Position numbers and translations under genes: made by a program. From Antedon mediterranea (taxonomy: Eukaryota > Echinodermata > Crinoidea > Comatulida > Antedonidae), in NCBI RefSeq assembly GCF_964355755.1, contig NC_092670.1:33035795-33095794 (forward strand): a stretch of 60,000 nucleotides of DNA, read 5' to 3'. Under the pieces are notes generated by a model. That model did not search any database. It was given only the letters and a program-made list of their open reading frames with translations, and was not told the origin of the DNA. Each line of letters begins with the position of its first letter. Positions within the stretch are counted from its first letter, which is position 1. Below, one piece after another: positions 31,371 to 42,008 of the stretch.

Positions 31371-31674
31371 CTTGTCTGAAAATAAATTAATTATAGTTAA
31401 TAATAACAATAACAACAAGTGAATGGACGAGAAAGAAATGTCCTTTGCAACAAGAATATAATGAGTCTGTTTAGTGTTACTGTAAAATGTAAAACAAGGA
31501 CATCTTTAACGGAAAAAATAACTCAATTATAGCTAACAATACTAAAACTACAGTAGAAGTGTCCTTTGCAACAAACTTGGCTATGTGTAATCCTTCTAAA
31601 TAAAAAAATTGTAATTTTAAGAATTACATGGTTTCTAGATCTTCATTAAACATAGCAAGTGATGGCAATCAAAC

Positions 31675-31776
31675 CTGTAGTTTCAACTTTAATATTCAGA
31701 TAAAAATCCATTTGGCTATCATCGTGTTTCAGACTAGCATTTACTGATTTACTGCTCTCAACCACGGCTAATCCAA
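31675..31776 (-). CDS. Receptor copy 2, GAIN exon 1 with lost acceptor
   Basis: Homologous to 3659-3760. The acceptor is TTTTTGTAA in place of TTTTTTTGTAG. The next AG (GGATTAG at 31768-31769) is 9 nt inside the exon and keeps the frame, giving AVVESSKSVNASLKHDDSQM and a short end. The donor is intact. Confidence 0.65.
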
Positions 31777-32026
31777 TTACAAAAATAAATAAACAATAGA
31801 AAAAAAAAAGTTGCATATATAATTTGCATACTGTAAATTCTAAGCTAAAATAAAGACGCAACCATGTATCTTTTTTTCAATGATTCATACTCGTTCGATG
31901 CCTGTATAAATATATAATTACTTATGGCTTATACATTTTGTTTTGATTTCACACGATAGACTAGTTTGAATTGATTTAAAGACTACATTTGTTAGGAAGC
32001 CTACACGTATTATATACAAAACTTGC

Positions 32027-32132
32027 CATATCTTTCTTCTTCATAAACTTTCCACGTTGATTGTAAGGTCTTTATTTCTGATAAAACTTTCTGTTCAAAC
32101 TCATGGAATTCAGTTACGAATACATCCATTGC
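32027..32132 (-). CDS. Receptor copy 2, pre-GAIN exon with GC donor
   Basis: A 106-nt exon (acceptor AACTAG, donor ATG|GCAAGT) encodes AMDVFVTEFHEFEQKVLSEI, then KTLQSTWKVYEEERY. It shares the rare GC donor with copy 1 and is two codons shorter. Confidence 0.72.
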
Positions 32133-32579
32133 CTAGTTAAAAGTAAGTTACAATTTAAAGATCTGTTTTTATTCCTTCAAATTGTTAAGTTACTATTGTT
32201 TTCATTTATTAATTTATCTAAAATAAATCTACTCTACATGGTATGTTGTAATTAATATTTAAGTATCCTACCATTTCTGTTTGAAGAATCCACATTGAAG
32301 CAACGATTAAAGTTTATAAAAAAAATAAAACAAAAGTATGTACAAGTTACAAGTTTTTATAATTGCGTCTAAATATAAAGAAATTTAAAGAAGTGCGAAT
32401 TACATAGGTTGATATAACTATTACTGTCACTGACCACAATAAATAAACATATATTTTGTTTTAATAACGATATAAAATATATCACATTTTACTAAATGCG
32501 TCCCAACATAAACTAATTAATTATCATTGGAATACTCATTTGAATGTTTATAACATAGATTGAGTTGTATGGAACAATA

Positions 32580-33419
32580 GGGAGTTTCGTAATCTTACGA
32601 ATACGATAACGAAAACAGATACGTCACACATTTGTGAAACTTTTGAGGTGATCCCCATTTTATATTCGTAAAGCGTATTCGTGTTAACGAATATCACCAG
32701 TCATATTCGTAACTACAAAACGAGTATATTTGTTTGTTTGTTTGTTTTATCTTTATACTGGGTGACCTCTTCAGTCAAAGACTGATCTCCCAGAGGGCCC
32801 AGTTGGTGATCAGTGGCTGTGATGTACTACTACACCGGGGTAACCCCCTACTCGTCTCGAAAGATGTAGGCCTACTAGGTTCTTTAAAGTGCACACGAGC
32901 AAGTTGTGTACACTGGACCTGTACGGTTTATAGTCCTTATCCGAGAAGACTCGTTCTACCACCAGAACCATGGAGTGAGTGAGCCTCGAACCCCTGCCGA
33001 TGTTATGGCTACGTGATTACGGTTCCACTGTCTTAACCGCTCGGCCACTCACTCAGTATAGTTTTTGATTTTTTTGCACATTTTGCATTTGAATCAGGAA
33101 TGGTTCATGATTATAATATAATTATACTTTTATTGAAAGTAATTTACTAAAGTAATTTACTAAAAAGCCAGGTCAATTTTGATAAATAGCAGTTTTTAAA
33201 GTCCTCACTCGCTTTGGTGTTACGCTAGGCCTAGACAGCCAAGCACCAAGCAGTAACACGTACCTGCGCTTCGCTCAAATTTACCGCAGTCATATTTTGG
33301 ACGGCGCCCTCAACATTTTGATGCCATGCGAAACAGATTTTTACTGGCTTACGAAAAACGAATACGTGTGCGTGACGTATCCGTTTTCGTTTTCGTATTC
33401 GTAAGATTGCGAAACTCCC
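32580..33419. mobile_element. TA-flanked inverted-repeat DNA transposon (non-autonomous)
   Basis: The ends are inverted copies: GGGAGTTTCGTAATCTTACG at the left and its complement CTTACGAATAC...CGAAACTCCC at the right, with about 50 bp of matching inverted repeat, both flanked by TA. A TA duplication suggests the Tc1/mariner superfamily. The 840-bp body has no transposase and contains a tRNA-derived SINE. It lies between the HYR and pre-GAIN exons of copy 2. Confidence 0.8.
32747..33056 (-). mobile_element. tRNA-derived SINE
   Basis: On the minus strand the head reads GTGAGTGGCCGAGCGGTTAA (box A-like) and, about 45 nt on, CAGGGGTTCGAGGC (box B-like), as in tRNA-Ser/Leu-type SINEs. The body follows, then CCCAGTATAAAGATAAAAC and an (AAAC)n tail at 32726-32746. 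Related 3' fragments are at 2705-2812 and 5035-5172. Transcription would be by RNA polymerase III; mobilisation needs a partner LINE. Confidence 0.8.
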
Positions 33420-33597
33420 TAATTTTTAAACATATACATTTTATAGATGTTGTTTTTTCCACTATAATCTTTAGTTTGATTGCATTTTGTTATGAACAAA
33501 AATGGCATGCAAATAAAACCTATGCATGGGCTTTCGATATTTGTAAGATAAATCACTTTACTTTTAATAATCACAACATCCCTATCGACGTACTAAC

Positions 33598-33836
33598 CTT
33601 CAACAATTATTGTAAACGCACACGACGTTACGGAATTATTGTAACGATCGTAAGCTTCGAAGTAAAAATGATGTTTTCCCAAATGTAGATCAGCAGGGAA
33701 TATGTCAACTGGGTTCGGTACAATTGTTACACATGAAATATTGTGATTGAATAGTTCACATTGGCTGATACTGCAGTACCTAATTCTGTCACTAAAGTCT
33801 CGTTAGACGGACATTGAATATTGGGCGGGTTGATAT
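33598..33836 (-). pseudogene. Receptor copy 2, frameshifted HYR exon
   Basis: Homologous to HYR1 of copy 1 (11902-12150), between TTTCCAG and G|GTTAGT. The start reads NIQCPSNETLVTELG and VNYSIT, then an internal deletion shifts the frame and a TAA follows. The end resumes in another frame as TIVPNPVDIFPADLHLGKHH and SCAFTIIVEG. The exon is 239 nt against 249, so the frame cannot be restored by splicing. Confidence 0.85.
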
Positions 33837-33910
33837 CTGGAAACATGATAAGTTTAAACATGTTACAATAATACAGTAATGTGAGAAGCATGTAATTAGA
33901 AAATCAAATA

Positions 33911-33960
33911 TCCACAACGCATTGAGACGACATTGTTTGTGGAATGCTCTATATAAATAC
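33911..33960 (-). promoter_or_regulatory. Promoter-like block shared with receptor copy 1
   Basis: TCCACAACGC, TTGAGACGACATT and a TATATAG word (minus strand) align with 14722-14770 at about 85% identity. Here the block is only about 75 bp from the HYR exon, which implies loss of everything between promoter and HYR1. Confidence 0.5.
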
Positions 33961-34608
33961 TATTGACGTTAATTGTCATTGTACTTTTTTTCTTTCTTTC
34001 TTTCCTAGGAACATTGTCTAGGTCATTTATTATACATAGTTCATGGGCAATACATTAATTATAACATTATAATAACATGGTAAACAGCTTAACATGCTTT
34101 CCTTCCAATCCAGGGTTCAATTCTGACCAAGTGCCAGGATTTAACTCACGACTCTTTCAACTCCATTCCATAAGCCTAAAATGAGACTTAGTTTATAAGC
34201 ACGATAAACTATAAAACAGTATATCCATCCAGTAAATACAATTTTATTTTTTAAAACATAACAGACTTTTAATATAACTAGAATTAACGATTACTGTATG
34301 CTTTGAAGTGTTTAATTTTCTCACGTCATGAATTCTGCACATAACTAACAGACGTATGTAGGCTAACTATGTGATTTAAAACTTAACAACTCTATAATAC
34401 TAAAATGGTTATAAATATTATCTAAATGATTTTGTGATATAATAGGTCTACAATTTGCTGACTATGATTTATTATATAATTAAAAAAAAAGCAAACACAA
34501 CAAACTACAGACAAAATGGATAACTTCTTCAGTATGGCCGAAAAATGTAAATAAAGCATAAGTCATACTTCTTTACTTCTTTTAATCTTAATTATTCATA
34601 CTAGAAGT
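33961..34608. other. Intergenic, nothing recognised
   Basis: AT-rich DNA with a short CTTTCTTTCTTTC run at about 33990. No gene, repeat family or RNA was recognised. Confidence 0.55.
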
Positions 34609-35883
34609 TGCTCGCTTCGCTCGCGTACCATCTAGGTCGTGCCCACATATGGTTCTCGAAGACATAATAATTTCAGCGTTAAAAAACTGGCGATTTCAAA
34701 TGTACGTACCGCAGGACAATAATACATGTCGTTTACAGGAACGAATAAATAGACACTGTGACTTATGTACTCAACTAAAATTAGCACCCTGGGAATTACT
34801 TCTGAAAGAGAAACTTGTCACAAAATGAGACCAATTGTTTAAGTCAAATTTAAACAAACTTAATTTGTGTTTTGTATGTAACAATAGGGTTGAGGGATGG
34901 GGAAGAGGATGGGTGCAAAGAGGAACAATTTTAAATATATTCTTTATCCATTTAGTAACGAAATATTAATTGTTTTCATGTTTTACAAATAATATACCAC
35001 TACACACAGTAAAACATTGCGATTTAATACTTTGTTGAAACTATCACCGTCATAGTCGATTGAAATAGTACAGTACATGTAACGATACATCACTACGACG
35101 TGTATATGTTTATATAATATATAAAACAATTTGTGAAAACCACCTCTATTCGGAGAAAATCATAAATTCGATTTAATCTTCAATAAATATTAAATTATCT
35201 AACTCAACTTAATTAGTAGGCCTAATGGTTTTCAATTGTTTCTTAGAGCCAATTCATACTTAGGTTGGTTCCTACCCTACCCACCAAAGTTGTTCTGCGT
35301 TTAGGGCATGTGATGTACCGTAGGCCCATCCTCTACTGGTTTTACAACGCTACTCATGCCAGTGAGGGAAGGGTGGTGATGTGGGTGGTTTAACTGCAAT
35401 AATAAAGATGTGTACATAATATACGGCGAGTGAAAACGCTAGCTCATTATCCGTTAAAAAAAAAATTATATCCAACCTCTGCAGCACAGATTTAAATGGT
35501 TGGGTTGGTTGAAACATTATGATGCTGTATTCGAGCTGTTCAACCGGTTTTCAGTCATTAAAAACAATTATCGTAGGAGGAGATAGGAAAATGCGAAGCA
35601 TACTCGTATTATTGTCTGCGGGTATTTTTCAAGACGGACATCCATTAGACAGTGTATACCACGATCGGAAAACACCCTATTTGGGGCAAATCGTTGAACC
35701 TAAATTCGTTTTAATCGTCAATAACTAATTATTGAACACAATTTAATTAGTAAACAGGGTTACATCAGGTGGTTAAAATCAGTACCGAAAGTACGAACCA
35801 ACTTTATATACCATCGAGTAAACATTCTAGAAATAACGCGCGATTTACCGAATTTTGCCCTTACGTAAATTTATATATATATT
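34609..35883 (+). mobile_element. Hairpin-ended repeat R, copy 2
   Basis: This aligns along its length with 15546-16995, from GCTCGCTTCGCTCGCGTACC through GGGTTGAGGGATGGGGAAGA to CGAATTTTGCCCTTACGTAA. The outer half of the terminal hairpin is lost. Its right end abuts the truncated endonuclease domain of the Helentron. Confidence 0.7.
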
Positions 35884-36160
35884 CCGTCATTTTTTTGAAA
35901 TAGGTAGCAATTCCTTTTCCTTTTCCACGATTGGTTAAGTGCAGATAATATCCATCAATATTTAAGTGGTCGTTGGAGTAGTCATCTTCACACCATGTTT
36001 CTTGTAGACAGACAACCATAGACAGATTCAATGTATAGTCTACTTTAAGATCATGGATTTTATCAGGTAAAGACCGAATATTTAAGCTTGAAATACCAAT
36101 ACTCTTCCTGATAAGTGATTCAATTTTGTTCATGGAGATATCAGAAAGCCTTTTAAGCTC
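35884..36160 (-). pseudogene. Helentron endonuclease domain, N-terminal fragment
   Basis: In frame after the helicase comes GISSLNIRSLPDKIHDLK, then VVCLQETWCEDD and GKGKGIATYF. These are the first blocks of an exonuclease-endonuclease-phosphatase fold (N of SLN, catalytic E of Q-E-T-W), as fused to the helicase C-terminus in Helentrons. Roughly two thirds of the domain, with the D-x-N and S-D-H motifs, is gone where repeat R begins. Confidence 0.8.
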
Positions 36161-37985
36161 TGTCATTGCTAATTTAGATGGATATAGTTTATCAGATGGA
36201 ATTTTTTCAATTATATACAGTTGACTAATTGCCTGTACACGACTAAGCATGACATAAGCTTGGGCTGGCTCTCTAACACCTCTTAAATCAAGGATAAGAG
36301 AGTTAGGCTTGGCCACGGTTGCTCCTTGCATCTTATGAGCAGTGCAGGCAAAGGAAAGTTTGAGAGGAAACTGTACAGCAGCTAACATCTGATTACCACT
36401 TTGTTTTTTTGATAAACAAAATTTAAACTCGATTTTCTCAATAGGGGTAACATGAATACCAGGATACTGTTGTTGCAAACTACCATATTTGAAGCGTCTT
36501 TCTTTTCCAACTTTTTCATCGTTGAAATGAACTAGAATTGTTTTGACTCTGCCTTTCTGGTCAAAAATAAAACTAACAACTTCCCCCATTGCTCCATTTG
36601 TTAAACAATCAATTACATCGACATTGTATGTCAACATAACCTTTGCCCCTTTTTTTAGTTGTAGATGCTTTTGAAGGGGAGTGTTGAAAATAGAACCATC
36701 ATTGGATGTTTTGAACTGCAGATTTGTGCAGGAATCTCTATTAACTGCTCTTGCACTTCTTCCAATTTGGTGTTGTTTATAGTATTTACATCTTTGTTTG
36801 TACATGTTACAAAAAGGGCATCTTTTGGAATGTCAGGGTGGTTTAAAGGTCTTACCCTTTCTTGCAGTAAGGTGATATCATTTTCATTCTGACTTCCAGT
36901 CCTTACTCTGTTTAACAGATCAGCATAGACATGATCTTCACCTTGCCTGTGATTAGTTAACAGATGAATTACTCTGAAGGTATTCCATAGTGATTCTATG
37001 TAGAAAGAGGCGTGGTAGTCGGATGATATAGGCAAATCAAACACATATTTTCCCATTACAGGCTTCAACTGCAGAATATCACCAAACAATAGGACTGCAC
37101 ATCCTCCAAAAGCCTCTTTTGAAGCTTCCATCAATTCGCGTAGACGAAGGTCAATTTGGTAGAGCATGTCGGCCTTCAACATACTGAATTCATCAATGAT
37201 GATCATTTTCAGAAGTTTCAGCTGATCTCTCTTTTTGTCTCGTAATTTGTCTGGTAAAGATAAAAACTGATTGTTGAATGGGAAATTGAAGGCACTATGC
37301 AGTGTCATTCCATCAATGTTTGCTGCCGCTGTTCCAGTAAATGAGAGTGGAAGAACATAAGGATTGTCAGTATTATCTCCAGATTATCTTAAGAGTTTCT
37401 CCATTAACTGCACTACCACATGAATGACGGAGCTTTTTCCAGCACCAGCTCCACCTTGGATTATAAATAAGATTGTTGCTGGTTCTTTTCTGGAGATAAT
37501 TGTTTCTTTGATGTATTGCATTACTTTATTAACCACTAGTCTTTGTGCATCATCCATTTGTCGAATGAGTGGAAAGAGAGTGTTATCTGAGCTTGGTGTA
37601 ACTCTCTTGAATAATCCAGTTGATGGAGTGGGGTCCTCAGTTTCAAAAAGGCCTTCAAAATCCTTTGCTGCATACTCAGGATTATCTTCAAGCCCAATTT
37701 CCTCACATTCAGCTTTATCTTGCTCATTTTGGGGATCAAGGACATCCCCAATGTCCTTCCTCATTTCTTGCGCTGATTCCATACCTTTTTCAACATTTTC
37801 TAAGTACGGCATTAACATTTTTTTCACCTTGTAAAATTCTGATTGACTAAACGTTTTTTGACAGGCATTTAGGTCCTCTTTTTCTTGTTCAAGAGTGTAG
37901 CTTGGACCATCCATGGGATTGTTTGTATGTGGATGGAACAACTGAAGTTCAGAGAAAAGATGTTCATGGAGGTTTTTGCTTTCTT
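36160..37985 (-). pseudogene. Helentron PIF1-type helicase domain
   Basis: In order: IIQGGAGAGKSSVI (Walker A), FTGTAAANIDGMTLHSAF (motif Ia), KMIIIDEFSMLKADML (Walker B), LLFGDILQLKPV (motif III), LTNHRQGEDHVYADLLN (motif IV), then after a shift KKGAKVMLTYNVDVIDCLTN, CTAHKMQGATV (motif V) and AYVMLSRVQ (motif VI). This is the superfamily 1B helicase of Helitrons that unwinds the strand being transferred. A TAA lies between motifs I and Ia (37384-37386), and frameshifts occur near 37985 and 36720. Confidence 0.9.
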
Positions 37986-40415
37986 GAATTTGTGAAAACG
38001 AAGGACAAGCTCTCTTCTTAACTTGACAAAAGATGGCTCATCATGTTGAGTGTTTTTGATCCTGATGTATATAGGAAGATTATTGATTTTCTCATTCTCT
38101 TTTATTCTTTCAGTGATGATGATGTTGTTTATGATTAAATTTTCATTTATGTCATACATCTTTGAGGACTCCAATTGCTTGTAGTTGAAGGATTTTGGGA
38201 CAGTCCTAACGGACTTGTATGGCTTAACAAATTGAGCATAGCATAGATCTTTAATCTCAGGTTGCAAATTACAATCTCTTCTTGGATACTTTTCATACAT
38301 TGAAGCCTTTTCTTGATATTTTCCTTCACGACCTTCTACTTCAATGAGATTTTTACCATCAACTTGAGCATCATCATCAATTCTTTTCAGAAAATGACTA
38401 GGATTAAATCCAGTAGGGGCAAAGACTGCCTCAATATTTGAGTCCTTCAGATGCATGTGTGGGAGAAGTCTGTAGTAAGCTTCACTTTCCCCCATTTGTC
38501 TGTGTGTAAGAAACACTGAAGCAACCGTTTTCAATTTGGTCCTTAAATCCTCATTTTCGGCATCTTTTAGAGCATTAATGAGCATATCCATGGTTCCAGA
38601 GTCATCCTTGGAATAGTAGTCACTTATGTATGTAATGATAGCATAAAAGTCAAGGCACAACTGAATGTCCATGTTTCCATTCTATGTAGATATCCATTCA
38701 GCATTGTAGCTGTTGACCATAATTTCAGCAACATCTCTTTTATAGAAAGGCATGTATCCACGATTGTTGACAGATAAAGCATTTTCATATTCCTCCAATT
38801 TGGAGCATACATCAGAAAACTTTTCAATTGAAAAGTTATCTTGTTCAAGAATGAATTCAATTCTCTTTTCTAACAGCTCATCAATTTTAATTTTGTTGTT
38901 TGCCATTGCATCATGTACAGCTTTGATTTGAATAACATCTGCCATGCCATTTTCCTTGATTTTTCCTTGAAAATGATGATGTAAATTAGCTGGAACAGAA
39001 CAGTGTTTGTTGTTATATTCTGCATTTTGAATAATCTGGCTTATTCTCCATTTGTCTTTGTCAAGATTAACAAGTGTTTGTAGTTCTTTCTGTTTGTGTG
39101 AACACACTTTTTTCATCTTATCATCATCCTCTAGGATCTCTTTTACGGCATCTAAGACTGTTTTGTACCTTGTCATTTTTGAGTTTTTCTCTTCTTCACT
39201 GTTAAAAGCATAATTAGAGGGTGAACTTATCAAAGTTTTTCGTGTTGGAAACTTAGGAAAGTTGAATCTGCAAGTTGTTCCATACTTTCGGCAGGCTTTA
39301 TTAGTATGGTGATGAACTTGCACTTCTTTCACTATTTCAGACACAGAGGAATCTCTCAGTGACACAGATATAGCATGATCCGCTATCATTGCCATAGAAT
39401 CTTTGTGTTGATCAGACAGTTCACTGTTGGATCTTATCAGTGTTTTGGCTTGTTTGAAATTTTCAACATGCTGTTTTGGAATCTGGGTTACTTTGTTCCA
39501 GTCCACCCATAAAACTCCATGTGTATGTGGAGGTCCTCTGAACTGGAATTCAATTCTGTAGTTGTAGTGGTCAATTGGCAGCAGTGCATGTTTGCTCATG
39601 ACAATATGCTTAATGAACATTTTTAGCCGATGATTGAAGTTTAAAGTTGAGTTTAACAAGTTTGTTCTAATCATGCTGTGTTTGGTAGGATACGCTTTCA
39701 GGAAGTCATCCAAGGATTGTCCATCAACGGTTATCTCTTCCTCACAATGTTTGTTTTCATAGACTAAGTTGTGACCATCTAATATGGATGTAAAGTTTTC
39801 AGGCCACCTTATATCAGCACAAGATAATGTAAAGAACATGTCAAAAGGTCCAAGATTTTCAACTTTTGCGTTCAGCTCATATCTTGCATTTTGCCAGTAT
39901 TTTGGAGTGTTTTTTATTCCATCAAGAACCATGTGTGGATCATCTAATGTGTAGGTTAATTGACCACTACTAGAGAGTCTCTTGTTTCCTCTTTGAAAGG
40001 CCAAACTGATATTGTTGTTGATTTGTTTCTTTTCAAAATAGGCATTAGCTGCAAAGATATAAGCTGGATCATTTGCAAATCTGGGGTAATAATTCATTGC
40101 CCTTTGAGTGAAGTAAACTGGATCTCTGAGCTTAACTTGTCTTTCCTCATTTTTATCATTTCTCCCATTAGGAAAATGAGTTGGAAATGATAAAGCTTCC
40201 CAGTTTTCAGGAAAATCTGTAAAAATTTTTCCCTCTCCTGGGGCTAAGACAAGAGGTTTGTAATCATCAACTTTATTTTTAGCGCTGATTTCTGGCATAT
40301 TTTCCCCAAAGCAACTGCTGGAGTTATAAATGAATTGGTGTTTCCTGATGGAGTCTTTTTCAATGAATTCTTTTTCTTCTTTATTTTCCTGTTCATCTTG
40401 GCCATCTGACACTTT
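37985..40415 (-). pseudogene. Helentron Rep (HUH endonuclease) domain
   Basis: This contains the Helitron-like N-terminal blocks LVLAPGEGKIFTDFPENWEA, FPTHFPNGRND and DMFFTLSCADIRWPE, then the metal-binding HUH-type motif FRGPPHTHGVLW. Next come MVNSYNAEWIST, a TAG stop (38682-38684) and the two-tyrosine segment DFYAIITYISDYYSKDD. Rep nicks one strand and joins it through Tyr. The stop replaces an expected residue between the His motif and the Tyr motif, so the nickase is dead. Later SFVKLRRELVL and RFHKF lead into the helicase. Confidence 0.88.
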
Positions 40416-41349
40416 CTAATAGCCTCCACTAGGGTTCTGGTCACTGTCATCTTGATTGTCACACTTAGGCTCAAACAATTCTTTTTCAAATGAATCCATA
40501 TCACTGAAAGCCTCTTCTGCATGAAGATTTTCTTTACTGGCATCTTTTTCACTTACTGATGAGAAGAGAAAGTTTTCATCATCTGCCTCATGACATTTCT
40601 TTGTGTATTCTTCAAGATTTGCATTTACATCCTGATAGAAACGATTTCCCATGTTTTTCATTCTTTCAATGAATTTAATGATTTTTTCACAGTTAACATA
40701 TTCCTGCTTATGAGTGTTTTTCATGCTCTTTTTTCTTTTCAGCTGCACTGGTATAACATGAGCCTCTTTTGGAGTTTGAGGGAGGTGTTCAATTGTGTGG
40801 CTTATTTCCTCTTCTGGTATAGGCACACTGACAGTTTTGTCAATCATTGCATTCCACCTACTTTTTGGCAAAAGTTTTATCTTTTGAAAGATTAGGTTCC
40901 GAGCAAGCAGCTGGTTTTCCAAATCTTTTAATTTCAACTCGGGATGATTGCTGATGTCTACTAATTGTAAATTGTTTTGATTGGACATCGGAGCCATTTT
41001 GCCTTTTATCATATATGTATGGCAAGTGAAACAAATAAAGTCAGAACTTTGATAATCAGGAGAGTTAAGTTTGTGAGGACGGGGCATTTTCTTTCTTATT
41101 ATTGGTCCAAGGCATTTCTCTTTATATCCGGGATGATGTTCTTCTAGCTCAGATTCCCAATCACTTCTTAAGGCATGAACACCATTCTTGTATAACTTGC
41201 GGTGACATGAAATGCATATGTATGTCCTACCATCTCGAATTGATTCAAGAAATGCTTGTTTCCGTTTGAATGCTGAATCAGCACTTTTCAGTCTACCTTT
41301 TTGTTTTTCATCTCCACGTTTCAACTTGAATGACTGTTCATCCTTTTGT
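40416..41349 (-). pseudogene. Helentron Cys-rich / DUF6570-like region
   Basis: It encodes RTYICISCHRKLYKNGV and, about 65 residues on, DFICFTCHTYMIKGKMAPMS, each with a C-x-x-C pair. Next is the block LKDLENQLLARNLIFQKI followed by LLPKSRWNAMIDKTVSVPI. This order is usual upstream of Rep in animal Helitrons, where it matches the domain named DUF6570. It ends at an in-frame TAG (40416-40418), after which the same frame goes on into Rep. Confidence 0.8.
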
Positions 41350-42008
41350 ATCTTTCTGTCTCTCTTTCATTTTGCTTTTCTTCTGCCCTTTTTTGCTTAA
41401 AAGCTGTTTCATTTTTTTGTCTTTTACAATCTCTTTCACTTTGCTTTTCTTCTGCCCTTTTTTGCTTAAAAGCTGTTTTATTTTTTTGTCTCTCAGATTC
41501 TCTTTGCTTATGTTTTTCTTCTGCTAGTTTTTGTTTAAACAGAGTTTCATTCTTCTGTCTCTCAGATTCTCTTTGCTTGTGTTTTTCTTCTGCTAGTTTC
41601 TGTTTAAACAGAGTTTCATTCTTCTGACTCTTTGAAACTCTTTCACTTTGCTTTTCTTCTGCCCTTTTTTGCTTAAAAGCTGTTTTATTTTTCTGTCTCT
41701 CAGATTCTCTTTGCTTATGTTTTTCTTCTGCTAGTTTCTGTTTAAACAGAGTTTCATTCTTCTGTCTCTCAAATTCTCTTTGCGTATGTTTTTCTTCTGC
41801 TAGTTTCTGTTTAAACAAAGTTTCATTCCTCTGACTCTTTGAAACTCTTTCACTTTGCTTTTCTTCTGCCCTTTTTTGCTTAAAAGCTGTTTTATTTTTC
41901 TGTCTCTCAGATTCTCTTTGCTTATGTTTTTCTTCTGCTAGTTTCTGTTTAAACAACGTTTCATTCTTCTGTCTCTCAGATTCTCTTTGCTTATGTTTTC
42001 CTTCTGCT
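41350..42008 (-). pseudogene. Helentron 23-residue charged repeats, downstream part
   Basis: About nine units of 23 residues in two alternating types, FKQKLAEEKHKQRESERQKN and FKQKRAEEKQSERVSKSQKN, each ending in E/K-T-L/A. The Lys/Glu/Arg/Gln composition predicts one long charged helix or coiled coil. The DNA repeat is 69 bp and nearly identical among units, so copy number probably changes by slippage or unequal exchange. A truncated non-LTR insert follows at 42009. Confidence 0.88.

Larger units (their letters stand above)
27085..33836 (-). pseudogene. Receptor copy 2 (paralogue with 7TM, damaged; gene span)
   Basis: A second minus-strand copy of the receptor gene keeps one HYR exon, the pre-GAIN, GAIN, GPS and TM1-TM7 exons. 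All TM3-TM7 exons are open and phase-consistent. Damage: the HYR exon is 239 nt instead of 249 and frameshifted; TM2 has lost one base; the acceptors of GAIN exon 1 (AG to AA) and the GPS exon (CAG to CAC) are lost. The signal-peptide and lectin exons are absent, and the promoter-like block lies only about 75 bp upstream of the HYR exon. No C-terminal exon was found after TM7 before the inverted-repeat element. It is most likely a decaying duplicate, though 9-nt-downstream acceptors could rescue two of the defects. Confidence 0.7.

Noticed and set aside
32990-33056. tRNA-Ser/Leu gene
   Set aside because: Box A and box B-like words are present, but the cloverleaf is degraded and it continues into a SINE body with a tail.
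41330-41627. Plus-strand Phe/Ser/Leu-rich frames over the 69-bp repeats
   Set aside because: Antisense of the charged-repeat tract; no start or domain support.
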